NCBI GenBank assembly: GCA_012521675.1
Contig: JAAYLU010000091.1
Location: 1 to 34,285 of the forward strand
Direction: 5' to 3'
Origin: Synergistaceae bacterium
GTDB taxonomy: Bacteria > Synergistota > Synergistia > Synergistales > Aminobacteriaceae
DNA length: 34,285 nt
Below are positions 7,729 through 16,582 of the stretch, in pieces (the stretch's first letter is position 1; every line of letters begins with the position of its first letter). A program made the position numbers and the translations under genes. The notes beneath the pieces are model-generated. The model had not been told where the DNA came from and searched no databases. It worked only from the letters and a program-made list of their open reading frames with translations.

Positions 7729-8991
7729 CTATTGGTCGTCGGACGCGACCTTCGGCCTCGGTGCCGTGACGGCCTTTCCGGAGATCAGGTCGCGCAGCTC
7801 CGACTTGGCACGTTTAAGCTGCTCGTCGTCCTCTACGTCCTTCGCGACCTCTCCCTCGACCTCGATGTCCGGCTCCAGCCCCTCGTGGTCGATTATCCTT
7901 CCTGAGGGGGTGCGATACCTGGCTATGGTGACGTACAGTCCGCAGTCGTCGCCGAGGTTGAACAGGGTCTGCACCGATCCCTTACCGAAGGTCTTCTTGC
8001 CCACGGAGAGGGCCCTCCCCCTGTCCACCAGGGCGCCCGCGACTATCTCCGAGGCGGACGCGCTGCCCTCGTTTATAAGCACCACCATGGGCAGGTCGGT
8101 GACCGTGCCGGGCGACGCCAACACCTCGTCGTTGATGCTCGCCACCTTGCCGCTGATGACCACCACCGTCCCCCCGTCGAGGAACATGTCGGAGATCTCC
8201 ATGGCGCCGTTCAGCAGGCCCCCCCCATTGTTCCTGAGGTCGAGGATCAACCCCTTGGCCCCTTCTTCGATTAGCTCCTCGAGCCCGGCTCCGAACTCCT
8301 CCGCCGTGTTCTGCTTGAAATGGGTGAGCTTCAGATAGCCGAGATCCCCTTCCATCATCTCCCACCGGGCGGACTTGATCTTGATTATCTCCCTCTCGAT
8401 GGCGAACTCGAGCAGCTCCTCCTCGCCCTCGCGCCTGACCCATATCGTCACGACCACTCCAGGCTCCCCCCGAAGCTCCTTCACGACCCTCTGGGAGTCC
8501 CAGCCCAGGATGATGTCGTCGCCTATCTTCACTATCTGGTCGTTCGGCTTGAGGCCCGCCCGGTCGGCGGGGGTATCCTCGATCGGGCTGATCACGAGGG
8601 TCTTTCCGTCGCGCTGGCCTATGTAGATCCCGAGCCCCCCGTAGCGACCCTCCATCTCGATCTCCTCTTCCGCCAGCTGCGCGGGTTCCACGAAGCGGGT
8701 GTACGGGTCGCCCCAGGCAGCCACCATCCCCTTGACGGCACCGTAGAGAAGGTCCTCCTCCTTGACCTCCTTGGTGCCCGAGTCCACCTGGTACGTCTCC
8801 ACGATGGAGCGGGCCTGCTTCATCAACCACATCGAGCGGACGTTGAACGGCGAGACCTTCGCGAACTCCCCAAGGTCCGTCGCCCCGGCGGTGAACAGCC
8901 CCCCGGCGACAACGGCGCCAATTATCACGCCTATCACGAGTCCTCCCGCCCGGGAGCACAGTCCGCGGAGGGACATCTTCTTATTCTCCAT
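7729..8991 (-). CDS. ctpA: S41-family carboxyl-terminal processing protease with PDZ domain
   Basis: Periplasmic serine protease of 420 residues. An N-terminal membrane segment (about 15-36) acts as a signal or anchor. A PDZ domain (about 105-190) is followed by the S41 catalytic core with the Ser/Lys dyad Ser312 (in GSASASEI) and Lys337 (in FGKGSVQ), 25 residues apart as in plant CtpA. Family members trim periplasmic and envelope proteins, often regulators or hydrolases of peptidoglycan. It lies 28 bases downstream of the EnvC-like gene, an association of M23 protein and CtpA that is common in bacteria and suggests it controls the hydrolase or its partners. The ATG at 8991 has AAAGGAG 7 bases upstream. 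Confidence 0.95.
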   Translation of the reverse strand: MENKKMSLRGLCSRAGGLVIGVIIGAVVAGGLFTAGATDLGEFAKVSPFNVRSMWLMKQARSIVETYQVDSGTKEVKEEDLLYGAVKGMVAAWGDPYTRFVEPAQLAEEEIEMEGRYGGLGIYIGQRDGKTLVISPIEDTPADRAGLKPNDQIVKIGDDIILGWDSQRVVKELRGEPGVVVTIWVRREGEEELLEFAIEREIIKIKSARWEMMEGDLGYLKLTHFKQNTAEEFGAGLEELIEEGAKGLILDLRNNGGGLLNGAMEISDMFLDGGTVVVISGKVASINDEVLASPGTVTDLPMVVLINEGSASASEIVAGALVDRGRALSVGKKTFGKGSVQTLFNLGDDCGLYVTIARYRTPSGRIIDHEGLEPDIEVEGEVAKDVEDDEQLKRAKSELRDLISGKAVTAPRPKVASDDQ

Positions 8992-9019
8992 CCCTACTCT
9001 CCTTTACCTTGTCCTCTGC

Positions 9020-10222
9020 CTACTTGCCGAGGTATTGCATTGGGTCCTTCGCCTCGCCGTTCACCCTGACCTCGAAGTGAAGATGCGCCCCGGTGGTGGT
9101 CCCGGTCATGCCGACCACGCCGATCGTCTGTCCCGTTTTCACCCTGTCCCCCTCGCCCACGTCGAGCCTTCCGAGGTGGGCGTACACGCTTGAAAGCGAC
9201 CTGCCGTGGTCGATTATTACGATCTGGCCGTAGCCCCTCAGCCATCCGGCGTAGAGAACCTCCCCCGGACCCGCCGAATACACGGGAGTGCCGTTGGCCA
9301 TCCTTATGTCGATTCCCGTGTGCATGATGCGCGTCTTGAAGGTGGGATGCACCCTCATACCGAACTTGCTGACGATCTCCCCCCTCGACGGCAGCGGCCA
9401 GGCCAGTTTTCCCCCCGACGGAAGCTCCTCTCGCCGGGTCGGCGGCTCCGGCTTGCCGGGGAGCATCTCCTTCTCCCTCTTCTTCTTCATGAGATCCATT
9501 ATGGTGGCCTGTATCTCTCGCTGGGAGTCCTGGAGCTCCTTGACCGCCTTCTGGTGCAGGTCGCGCTCGCTCCTCACCTTCTGCAGAAAGGCGTTGCTCT
9601 CCGCTATCTCCTTCCGGTAGGTCATCCTGCTCTGCTCGAGGGCGGCGGCGTTCGCAGCGAGCTGCCTTCGCTCCTCTTCAAGCTGGACCACGGCCTCGCC
9701 AAGACGCTCCTTCTTGGAGAGCATGTCCGTTATCATGAGCTCGTCCTGCTGCGCGATGCGGTTCAGCAGCAGGGTCGTCTCCATCGCCTCGTGAGCTGTG
9801 GATGCGGACAGCAGCAGGTTGAACTCGGCTATCCCGCCGTACTTGTAGATGTTCAGGAGCCGCCCCTCGAGCACGCTCCTCATGGAGTCGAGTTCGCACT
9901 CGGTGGCCTGGATCTCGGCGTTGAGCTCCTCAACCGTCTTCTTGGCCTTTTCGTTCCTCAGCTCAAGGACGCGGATGCGCTGCTCAGTCAGGTTCTTCTT
10001 CTGGTCCAGATCCTCTATCCGGGAGATGACTCCCTGCTCCCTTTCGCCTATCTGCTTGACCCGATTCTGATGCTCCTTTATCTGTCGTTCGAGGGCCCTC
10101 ATCCGGGCCTCCTCCTGGACGAGCTTCGAGTCAAGACCGGAGTCCCCGGTGGCCGGACAGGGCAGGAGCAGTCCGAGCGCGACGGCGAAGACCGCGAGTA
10201 GGCGAACTTTATTCAACTTCAC
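9020..10222 (-). CDS. envC: EnvC-like murein hydrolase activator with M23 (LytM) domain
   Basis: Exported protein of 400 residues acting in the periplasm. A signal peptide (about 1-26) is followed by long coiled coils (about 28-255), a linker, and a C-terminal LytM/M23 domain. This layout matches EnvC, which FtsEX recruits to activate septal peptidoglycan amidases. Unlike E. coli EnvC, whose LytM site is degenerate, the metal and catalytic residues appear intact: His301 and Asp305 (HTGID), His349 (YAHL), and His380 and His382 (HLHFEV). It could therefore be a direct endopeptidase. It lies 33 bases after ftsX, which supports the FtsEX partnership. The start is GTG at 10222, preceded by a weak GGTGG. 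Confidence 0.92.
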   Translation of the reverse strand: MKLNKVRLLAVFAVALGLLLPCPATGDSGLDSKLVQEEARMRALERQIKEHQNRVKQIGEREQGVISRIEDLDQKKNLTEQRIRVLELRNEKAKKTVEELNAEIQATECELDSMRSVLEGRLLNIYKYGGIAEFNLLLSASTAHEAMETTLLLNRIAQQDELMITDMLSKKERLGEAVVQLEEERRQLAANAAALEQSRMTYRKEIAESNAFLQKVRSERDLHQKAVKELQDSQREIQATIMDLMKKKREKEMLPGKPEPPTRREELPSGGKLAWPLPSRGEIVSKFGMRVHPTFKTRIMHTGIDIRMANGTPVYSAGPGEVLYAGWLRGYGQIVIIDHGRSLSSVYAHLGRLDVGEGDRVKTGQTIGVVGMTGTTTGAHLHFEVRVNGEAKDPMQYLGK

Positions 10223-10255
10223 CTGGTACCACCACCTTGCAAGTATGAAATCGGG

Positions 10256-11140
10256 TCACCTCGAGCGCATGCCCCTGGCGGTGAAGCGGCTGACCGCGAT
10301 CCAGCTGCACATCCATCCGGTCGTGGCCCCCGCCCCGAACAGGAAGAGGAAGAACTGCCCGAGGATCTTCGGGTCGACGATTATGTCCACGAATGCCAGG
10401 GAGGAGCGTATCACCTCCACGGCCGAGGCGTAGGTGCTCGCAAGTCCCAGGATGGCGAGGGCCGCGCCGCCCGCGCCCAGGAACATGCCCTGGAAGACGA
10501 AGGGCAGCGATATATATGTCGAAGTGGCCCCTATCAGGACCATCACCTCTATCTCCTCCTTGCGCGAGTAGATGGCGATTCTTATCGTGTTGAAGATGAC
10601 CAGTGTGCTTATCAGCAGGGTGAACATCAGCACTATGCCAGAGACGGTGGCCGACGTCCTCGAGAGGTTGGCAAGCCTCTCGACGAGCTTGCCCGCATAG
10701 AGCACCTCCTCGACCGACGGCATCACCATGAGATCCCTGACAAGAGGGGTGATGTGCTCCGCCTTCCGCACCTGGATCTCCAGGCTCCAGGGCAGGGGAT
10801 TCTCCCCGAGGAGCGTGATGGCCCGCGCCTGGTTGCCCAGTTTCGCCCTCAGCCTCTCGAGCGCCTCCTCCGGGCTTATCGCCGCCACGGATGCGACCAG
10901 GGGGGACGACTCCATCAGCTCCAGCGCCCGATCCGCACTCTCTCCCCTCTTCATGTAGGCCTGCACCACCATCGCGCCCTCTATGCGAGAGATCATGTAC
11001 CTGGTGTTCATGGCGAAGAGAGAGGCGAATCCAAGAATGTACAGCACCGACGCGGCCGTCAGCAGCGTAAGGATGCTGAGCCCCCAGTGCCTGAAGAGCA
11101 GCCTGAAAGTATCCCTGAGGGCGTATCTAAAGCTCGCCAT
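10256..11140 (-). CDS. ftsX: Cell division ABC transporter permease FtsX
   Basis: Inner-membrane protein of 294 residues with the FtsX layout: a cytoplasmic N-terminus, TM1 (about 22-44), an extracytoplasmic loop (about 45-165) that in other bacteria contacts the EnvC or NlpC/P60 hydrolase partner, and three more membrane segments (about 167-190, 212-240 and 258-280). With FtsE it passes ATP-driven conformational changes to periplasmic peptidoglycan hydrolases at the division site. The ATG at 11140 has GGGAGG 10 bases upstream and overlaps the end of ftsE by 14 bases, the usual coupled arrangement. Confidence 0.95.
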   Translation of the reverse strand: MASFRYALRDTFRLLFRHWGLSILTLLTAASVLYILGFASLFAMNTRYMISRIEGAMVVQAYMKRGESADRALELMESSPLVASVAAISPEEALERLRAKLGNQARAITLLGENPLPWSLEIQVRKAEHITPLVRDLMVMPSVEEVLYAGKLVERLANLSRTSATVSGIVLMFTLLISTLVIFNTIRIAIYSRKEEIEVMVLIGATSTYISLPFVFQGMFLGAGGAALAILGLASTYASAVEVIRSSLAFVDIIVDPKILGQFFLFLFGAGATTGWMCSWIAVSRFTARGMRSR

Positions 11141-11822
11141 CTACGAAATACCTCCCCCTTCTCTCGTCTCGCCTGGTGCGCCCGTTGTGCAGTTCTACAA
11201 GTCGCTGCCTGTACGAATCGACCAGGTGCTGGTCGTGGGTGGCCACTATCACGGTGGTCCCCGCCGCGTTTATCGAGAGCAATAGCCTCATGATCTCCTC
11301 GGAAGTGCGCAGATCGAGGTTTCCCGTGGGCTCGTCGGCCAGGAAGACCGAGGGGGAGTTCACCATCGCGCGCGCTATGGCCACTCTCTGCTGCTCGCCC
11401 CCGGAGAGCTGCGGCGGCCTGAGGAACCTCCTGCGCCACAGCCCCACCTGGTCTATCACCTCGTTGGCCCTGCTCTCCACCAGCTTGGGAGGTATTCCCA
11501 TCGCCTCCAGCACGAAGGCGACATTCTCGAACACAGTGTAGTTCTGCAGGAGCTTGAAATCCTGGAAGACCACCCCTACCTCCCTCCTGTAGTAGGGAAG
11601 CTCCGAGGAGCGCAGTTTCCTCAGGTTTCGGTCCCCGACGCTTATCTGTCCCCTGGTGGGCAGGTACTCCCGCGATATCAGCCTCAGCAAAGTCGTCTTT
11701 CCGGAGCCGGTCATGCCGATGAGGTATACGAACTCGCCGCTGTCCACCGACAGGTAGATGTCCTCCAGGGCGACAATTTCCGGCTCGAATACCTTTGTCA
11801 CGCCTGACAAGCGTATATCCAT
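11127..11822 (-). CDS. ftsE: Cell division ATP-binding protein FtsE
   Basis: ABC-type ATPase of 231 residues, the cytoplasmic partner of FtsX. Walker A is GMTGSGKT (36-43), the signature is LSGGEQQRVAIARA (about 139-152), Walker B runs into FLADEPTGNLD (about 160-170) and the switch histidine is in VATHDQ. Walker A has GMTGSG where many FtsE proteins have GPSGAG. The ATG at 11822 has AGGAGG 6 bases upstream; this ribosome binding site is formed by the last two Arg codons and stop of the preceding transketolase-like gene, so the two are tightly linked. Confidence 0.97.
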   Translation of the reverse strand: MDIRLSGVTKVFEPEIVALEDIYLSVDSGEFVYLIGMTGSGKTTLLRLISREYLPTRGQISVGDRNLRKLRSSELPYYRREVGVVFQDFKLLQNYTVFENVAFVLEAMGIPPKLVESRANEVIDQVGLWRRRFLRPPQLSGGEQQRVAIARAMVNSPSVFLADEPTGNLDLRTSEEIMRLLLSINAAGTTVIVATHDQHLVDSYRQRLVELHNGRTRRDERRGRYFVDGEL

Positions 11823-11825
11823 GCA

Positions 11826-12770
11826 CTACCTCCTGCGCATTATCCAGGCCTGCATGGCCTCGCTGACTATCTGCGAGGCCGTGAGCCCGTAATATTCCTT
11901 CAGCTCCCGGGGTGTTCCGCTCTGGCCGAACTTGTCGAAGACGGCCACCATCTTGACCGGTACCGGGTAGCTGCCGGCCGTCAAGGAGGCCACAGCCTCG
12001 CCCAGCCCCCCCGCGGATATATGTTCCTCGGCCGTGACACAGCAGCCCGTCCTTCTGACCGAGTCCAGGATGGCCTGGGCCGGAAGCGGGGAGAGGCTGT
12101 AGCAGTCGATGACTTCGGCGCTTATATTCTGGCGGGAGAGCACCTCGGCGGCCTTTACAGCCTCGCTGACCATGATACCACAAGAGCATATCGTGACGCT
12201 TCCTCCCTCCCGAAGGACCCTTCCTCCCCCCAGGGAGAAGGAGTCATCCCCGTCCTCGTAGACGTCGGGAACAGGAGCTCCGCTCAGGCGGATGTAGACT
12301 GGCTTGCCGTACGAGGCCGCGGACTTTATCAGAGCGAGAGCCGATGTGTGGTCGGCGGGCGTCACCACTGCCATGTCCGGCAAAGCCCGCATCAGGGCCA
12401 TGTCCTCCAGCATCTGCCTGCACGCGCCGTCCGGACCGGCGGACAGCCCGGAGTCAAGCCCGACCAGCTTGACCGGAAGAGACGGAATGGCCACCGCAGC
12501 CCTTACCTGGTCGTAACCCCTGCCTGCGAGCAGCGCGGCGTTTCCCGCGACGAAGACGTTCTCGCCCCCGAGGGACATGCCGGCGGCGGTCAGGATCAAA
12601 TTCTGCTCCCCCGCCCCGGCATCGAAGAACCTCCCCGGCACGACCTCCGCCATCCTCGACGCCCATTCGCCCTCCTTCGCGCAGCCCACGACGGCGATCT
12701 TCTCATCGGAGGCCGCCAGCGAAGACAAGGCCTGTGCGAATGAATCCATCATGCTTCTCTCGACACTCAT
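11826..12770 (-). CDS. Transketolase-like C-terminal half, probable pseudoenzyme subunit
   Basis: The 314-residue product aligns by eye with the C-terminal subunit of split transketolases (pyrimidine-binding plus C-terminal domain). GAGEQN keeps the thiamine-activating glutamate (Glu55), and GRGYDQVR, DMALMRALP and YIRLSG are family landmarks. However, the catalytic histidine normally found in the ATHQ-type motif is Arg118 (ACRQ), and the SHAG-type motif reads LDSG. With its partner's changes this suggests loss of transketolase activity. The ATG at 12770 overlaps the stop of the N-terminal half by 4 bases (ATGA) and has GGGAGG 7 bases upstream. A divergent 1-deoxyxylulose-5-phosphate synthase or other thiamine enzyme is possible but would need the same residues. 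Confidence 0.85.
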   Translation of the reverse strand: MSVERSMMDSFAQALSSLAASDEKIAVVGCAKEGEWASRMAEVVPGRFFDAGAGEQNLILTAAGMSLGGENVFVAGNAALLAGRGYDQVRAAVAIPSLPVKLVGLDSGLSAGPDGACRQMLEDMALMRALPDMAVVTPADHTSALALIKSAASYGKPVYIRLSGAPVPDVYEDGDDSFSLGGGRVLREGGSVTICSCGIMVSEAVKAAEVLSRQNISAEVIDCYSLSPLPAQAILDSVRRTGCCVTAEEHISAGGLGEAVASLTAGSYPVPVKMVAVFDKFGQSGTPRELKEYYGLTASQIVSEAMQAWIMRRR

Positions 12771-13564
12771 AGCACACCCTCCCCGTTCAGCTCCGACAGA
12801 GCCATGTCGACTCTCTCCCTGTCGGGGACCTTCCGCTCCGCGCAGGGATCTCCCTCGAGGAACGAGACCCCCTTGCCGAGAACCGTGCGGGCGAAGATGC
12901 ACAGGGGGCCCTCGGCCCGGGACAGTGCCTTGAAGGCCGCTCCTATCGACGCGAAGTCGTGCCCGTCGCACTCCTCCGTGCGCCACCCGAAGGAGCGAAG
13001 CTTATCCCCGGTGGAGGGAGAGCCACCCCTAGTCTCGAACAGAAGCACGAGGTTGTCCAGTCCGAAGCGCGGAGAGGAGGCGGCCGCCTCCCAGAAGACT
13101 CCCTCGCGTGCGTCGTCCTCCCCCGTCAGGCAGAACACGGACGACGAGACCCTTCTTCCGCGAAGGGACAGGGCGAGCCCGTTCGCTATTCCCAGCCCCA
13201 TGCCGCGGGAGCCTCCCCCGGGGGCGTCTACCCCGGGAATCCGCAAGGCAAGAGGATACCCCTGCAGCATCGCCCCGAGACGCCTGTAGCTCCATAGCTC
13301 GTCCCTCTCGTAGAAGCCCTTGCCGGCAAGAGTCGCGTAGAGAGCGGGCGCTCCTTCCCCCCTGCCCAGCACGAACCTGTCCCTGGTCTCCAGCCAGGGG
13401 CTGGACGGGTTGACCGACATCTCCTCCCAGTAGAGCCATACTAGAATATCCACTATGGAAAGAGAGGCGGAGAGCCATCCCGAACGGGCCAGCCCTATCA
13501 TGCGCACGACATCGCGCCTTATCTCCGCCGCCTTCGACATCAGAAATGAATTGCCGGCAGTCAT
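12767..13564 (-). CDS. Transketolase-like N-terminal half with degenerate thiamine site
   Basis: The 265-residue product has the framework of the N-terminal (thiamine diphosphate-binding) half of a split transketolase: EIRRDVVRMI, RDRFVLGRG, APALYATL, LQGYP, PGVDAPGGG, FWEAA, DGHD and GKGVSF all align. The functional residues do not. The GHPGG-type histidine is Trp30, the SKGHA histidine is Glu70, the QGHP histidine is Tyr103, the GDGE Mg/thiamine motif reads GEDD (147-150), the following DRNG motif reads ETRG (177-180), and the late WHGK-type histidine is Glu243. The ATG at 13564 is preferred over the ATG at 13585 because AAGGGG precedes it. It lies 4 bases after csaB. The fold appears maintained, so a structural or regulatory role is inferred. 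Confidence 0.85.
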   Translation of the reverse strand: MTAGNSFLMSKAAEIRRDVVRMIGLARSGWLSASLSIVDILVWLYWEEMSVNPSSPWLETRDRFVLGRGEGAPALYATLAGKGFYERDELWSYRRLGAMLQGYPLALRIPGVDAPGGGSRGMGLGIANGLALSLRGRRVSSSVFCLTGEDDAREGVFWEAAASSPRFGLDNLVLLFETRGGSPSTGDKLRSFGWRTEECDGHDFASIGAAFKALSRAEGPLCIFARTVLGKGVSFLEGDPCAERKVPDRERVDMALSELNGEGVL

Positions 13565-13568
13565 ACCC

Positions 13569-14597
13569 TCACTCCCCTTGGTCATCTAGCAAAGCCCTCG
13601 AGCAAAGCTCTCCGAACACTCTCTGAAACTCGAGCCTTTCATCCGCACGGCCCTTGACCGGCATACCGGGCGGGGGCAGTCGACCTGCGCCGCTCCATGC
13701 CGGGATTTTCCATGCCTCTGCCAGTCCCGCGACCTTCGGGTCGTACGGGACAACGGTCAACGGACGGTCGAACAGCAGCGCCAGCACCGAGGCGTGGAGG
13801 CGCATCGCGATCACGCCGACGGCGGCGCCCATAAGAGTCCGGCACTCGTCTCGCCAGTCGCCCGCGTCCAGCAGGACGATCCTCTCTGCCGGGAAGACAC
13901 CCTCCTCCCTCAGCCCCTCCATCACTGAGAGGTCCTCCCGCGCCAGCGCAAGGCCGACGACGGCGGCCCGGGCGGACAACGCGTAGTCGCAGGCCGCGAC
14001 GGCGGTTCGACGGGGCAGATCCCCCTCCCACGGGCGGATGTTAACCAGCAGGAACTCCCCCCGCCCCGTCGTCGACGGCACCGCAAGGGAGAAGGCCGGG
14101 TCGCACGTCAGGCGGGAATCCAGCCCCCACTCTCTTAAAAGCTCCGCGGACCCTGCGTCCCTCACGCCGCGGACGGAACAGCTTCCCAGGGCGGATCTGG
14201 CCAAACGCTCGGAGAGCGACGACTCGAACGGGCCGACCGACTGCCCCGCGCACCAGGGGCGCGCCCCCGCCATCAGCGCAATCCTGACCACTCCCCAGTA
14301 GTACAGGGGCGAGCGCATGCTCGTCGCGTCCTGAAAGAGCCCTCCGCCTCCCAAGAGGAGGGTCTCGCTCCTCTTAAGCACCCGGTACACCTCGACCGGC
14401 GACCACCTCGACACGGCCCTGACGCCGTGCAGCCGGGCGGAGCCCTCCGGATCGGAGGAGAGCATCGCCACTTCGCTTCGAGGCACGCCGTACCTCTCGA
14501 GTGAATCGAGCAGTGCCTCGGCAAGAAGCTCGTCACCAAGGTTGCCAAAACCGTAATACCCGCAGAGGGTGACCTTCAGAGAGCGCTCCGCCCTCAA
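13569..14597 (-). CDS. csaB: Polysaccharide pyruvyl transferase CsaB-like protein
   Basis: Cytoplasmic transferase of about 342 residues, predicted to add ketal pyruvate to a cell-wall polysaccharide, the modification that anchors SLH-domain surface proteins in some bacteria. CGYYGFGNLGDE at the N-terminus and LLLGGGGLFQD near residue 80 are CsaB hallmarks; a second Rossmann-like half ends with MRLHASVLAL and VVPYDPKV. The TTG at 14597 overlaps the preceding stop as TTGA. The conserved region actually begins at LKVTLCGYYG, where a CTG at 14579 has GGAG 6 bases upstream, so a CTG start (336 residues) is possible. It follows the DUF5693 gene, its frequent neighbour. Confidence 0.9.
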   Translation of the reverse strand: MRAERSLKVTLCGYYGFGNLGDELLAEALLDSLERYGVPRSEVAMLSSDPEGSARLHGVRAVSRWSPVEVYRVLKRSETLLLGGGGLFQDATSMRSPLYYWGVVRIALMAGARPWCAGQSVGPFESSLSERLARSALGSCSVRGVRDAGSAELLREWGLDSRLTCDPAFSLAVPSTTGRGEFLLVNIRPWEGDLPRRTAVAACDYALSARAAVVGLALAREDLSVMEGLREEGVFPAERIVLLDAGDWRDECRTLMGAAVGVIAMRLHASVLALLFDRPLTVVPYDPKVAGLAEAWKIPAWSGAGRLPPPGMPVKGRADERLEFQRVFGELCSRALLDDQGE

Positions 14598-16582
14598 CCC
14601 GTCATCATCTTTCCGTGCCTGGTCCAAAGGGGCAGGATCAGCATCTTGAGCATGAGAAGGCTGACCGTGCCGACGAGCAATCCCGTCCACAGCCCGTTGA
14701 ACTGCCTGAACAGGATGAAGTGCAGCGGCGTGTGGAAGTGGCAGAAGCTGTTGACCGCCGACGAGAAACCCACCACCGTGGCCAGGCGAAAGACCTCCCT
14801 GTAGCGGGGCCACATGTCGACCCTGCGGACGAAGTACCAGATCAGCAGGGCCGGGTAGCCTAGGAAGACCTCCTTGCTCCTGGGGCGGGCCACCAGCGCT
14901 CGCTCAAGCATCTCCCTGACCCTCACCTCGAAGGCCGGCACGAACTGGACGTTGTCGCTTCTGAAGAGAACAAGCACCGCACCCCCCAGCAGCAGGGCCA
15001 GCAGGATCATCTCGCCCCAGAGCGGAGGCCTGCGGAACAGCTCGACGAGCGACTCCGGGTGCTCGCGGCTTTTGAAATCGGCCAGGAGCAAGAGCAGAGG
15101 CGGCAGGAAGAGAGTGGCCTTGACCCCCGAGAATGTCCTGAGGCGCAGCATGAAGAGAGGGTCGCTGAAGAAGGCCGCTATGGCGAGGCCGCCCGCGATC
15201 ACGAAGAGGAAGCTTCCGAGTATCCCGAACCAGGGCCTTCTCCACGAGTCCAGCGCGATGAACGAGGCCTCGGTCACGAGCAGGACAGCGGTCAGGGCCC
15301 CAGCCGAACGGGCCGCCGCCGGGACGAACAGGATTAGCATCCCGGTCAGGACGACCATTCCGCCGAACACCATCAGGCCCCTTCCCGAGCCCCTCCAAGC
15401 CAACGATGCGCCCGTGTCACCAGATGCGCCCGCGATGAACCTCTGAAGAAAGCGGAGCGCTGTGAAGACGAGCGCCAACGAGAGGGCCAAGGCGCCGAGG
15501 ACTCCCGTGCGCCACGGCTGATACGGCTCGGGCCAGCTCAGCGCGACGCCGGAAGAGGAGATATTCGAGGCGAGGAGGTGCAGCTCCTGCTGGAAGAAGT
15601 CGAATTGGCCGCTTGAGACCTCGATAGCGGACGGGCGGAAGACGAGCAGCCTGATCGCCCTCTCCTTGACCGCCCTCATGAACCTTTCGTGAAGCCCGAT
15701 CCGCGTGATGCCCCTGCTCAGTATCTCCTCGTTGGTGACGCTGTGCAACGGTATGAGCCTGGGATAGGCCAGCCAGTTCAGCTGAACCGCTCCTACCTGC
15801 CGAGAGAACTCCACGGCCGCCACCGATCGGTCGTGCCTTCTTATCACGTCCGCCAGGGGGCGAAGGTCGGGATAGCCGAGCGCGACCTCCGCGGAGGGGG
15901 ATACGGTGCGGATCTGGGGGAAAGAGAGAAGCAGGGACTCCAGGGTTGTGAGAGAACCGCCCGTGTCCGGCGCAAGAGCGGGCGCGGGCCTGTAGAACAC
16001 CGGTATGTCGTGCTTGGATGCCAGCAGCAAGCCATCCACGTCCGGGACAACTCCGGTCAGCAGAAGCTCGTCCAGCGTCCTGGGCAGCAGCACGGCCGTC
16101 CCCGTCTCGAACTCCTGTATGAGGACCCCTTCGAAGCGCGCGTTCAGAAGAGGGGGCATCATCTCTGCCCCGGGGAAGCCCTTCGGGATGAACATTGACG
16201 CCTGCATCGGATTACCCGCCGCCAGCTTGGGCGCCGCCCCCGGCAGGCCCGACGCCGGCCCGTAGTAGAGCTTCATCGCCCCCAGGGAGAGCTGCTGTCC
16301 TGTCAGCTCCGACACCATCAGCCCCATCGCACCGCTCTGACGCAGTATCAGCCAGAGCTCCTCGTCGCTCCTTCCCTCCCTCTCGGAGAAGGCCGCTAGG
16401 TCGCGATAGTCCAGCACGATAGCGGCGTTCCTGGCCTCCTTCTCCGCCGCGAGCCTGGGCAAAAGGGCGGGGATCGAGAGCATCGCCAGCAGGATCGCCA
16501 CAATCAGGGCGGGCCGGACGCGCGCCACCTCGACGAGCCCGGAGCCCCTTCCAGTCTCCTTGCCGAATTCCCTATTATTCAT
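14594..16582 (-). CDS. DUF5693 family multi-spanning membrane protein
   Basis: Inner-membrane protein of 662 residues resembling the DUF5693 family, often encoded next to csaB. One membrane segment near residues 25-45 is followed by a large extracytoplasmic domain (about 50-355) and then roughly eight membrane segments to the C-terminus. The soluble domain has repeated patterns such as GITRIGLHERF and VDGLLLASKHDIPVFY, reminiscent of a TIM-barrel-like fold. No catalytic motif is recognised. Partnership with CsaB suggests a role in making or exporting a pyruvylated envelope polymer, but this rests on context only. The ATG at 16582 has GGAGG 8 bases upstream and overlaps the maf stop by 4 bases (ATGA). 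Confidence 0.85.
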   Translation of the reverse strand: MNNREFGKETGRGSGLVEVARVRPALIVAILLAMLSIPALLPRLAAEKEARNAAIVLDYRDLAAFSEREGRSDEELWLILRQSGAMGLMVSELTGQQLSLGAMKLYYGPASGLPGAAPKLAAGNPMQASMFIPKGFPGAEMMPPLLNARFEGVLIQEFETGTAVLLPRTLDELLLTGVVPDVDGLLLASKHDIPVFYRPAPALAPDTGGSLTTLESLLLSFPQIRTVSPSAEVALGYPDLRPLADVIRRHDRSVAAVEFSRQVGAVQLNWLAYPRLIPLHSVTNEEILSRGITRIGLHERFMRAVKERAIRLLVFRPSAIEVSSGQFDFFQQELHLLASNISSSGVALSWPEPYQPWRTGVLGALALSLALVFTALRFLQRFIAGASGDTGASLAWRGSGRGLMVFGGMVVLTGMLILFVPAAARSAGALTAVLLVTEASFIALDSWRRPWFGILGSFLFVIAGGLAIAAFFSDPLFMLRLRTFSGVKATLFLPPLLLLLADFKSREHPESLVELFRRPPLWGEMILLALLLGGAVLVLFRSDNVQFVPAFEVRVREMLERALVARPRSKEVFLGYPALLIWYFVRRVDMWPRYREVFRLATVVGFSSAVNSFCHFHTPLHFILFRQFNGLWTGLLVGTVSLLMLKMLILPLWTRHGKMMTG

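Noticed and set aside
11059-12189. Minus-strand open frame of 376 codons overlapping ftsE
   Set aside because: Out of frame with ftsE and the transketolase-like gene, both of which have clear motifs; no ribosome binding site supports it.
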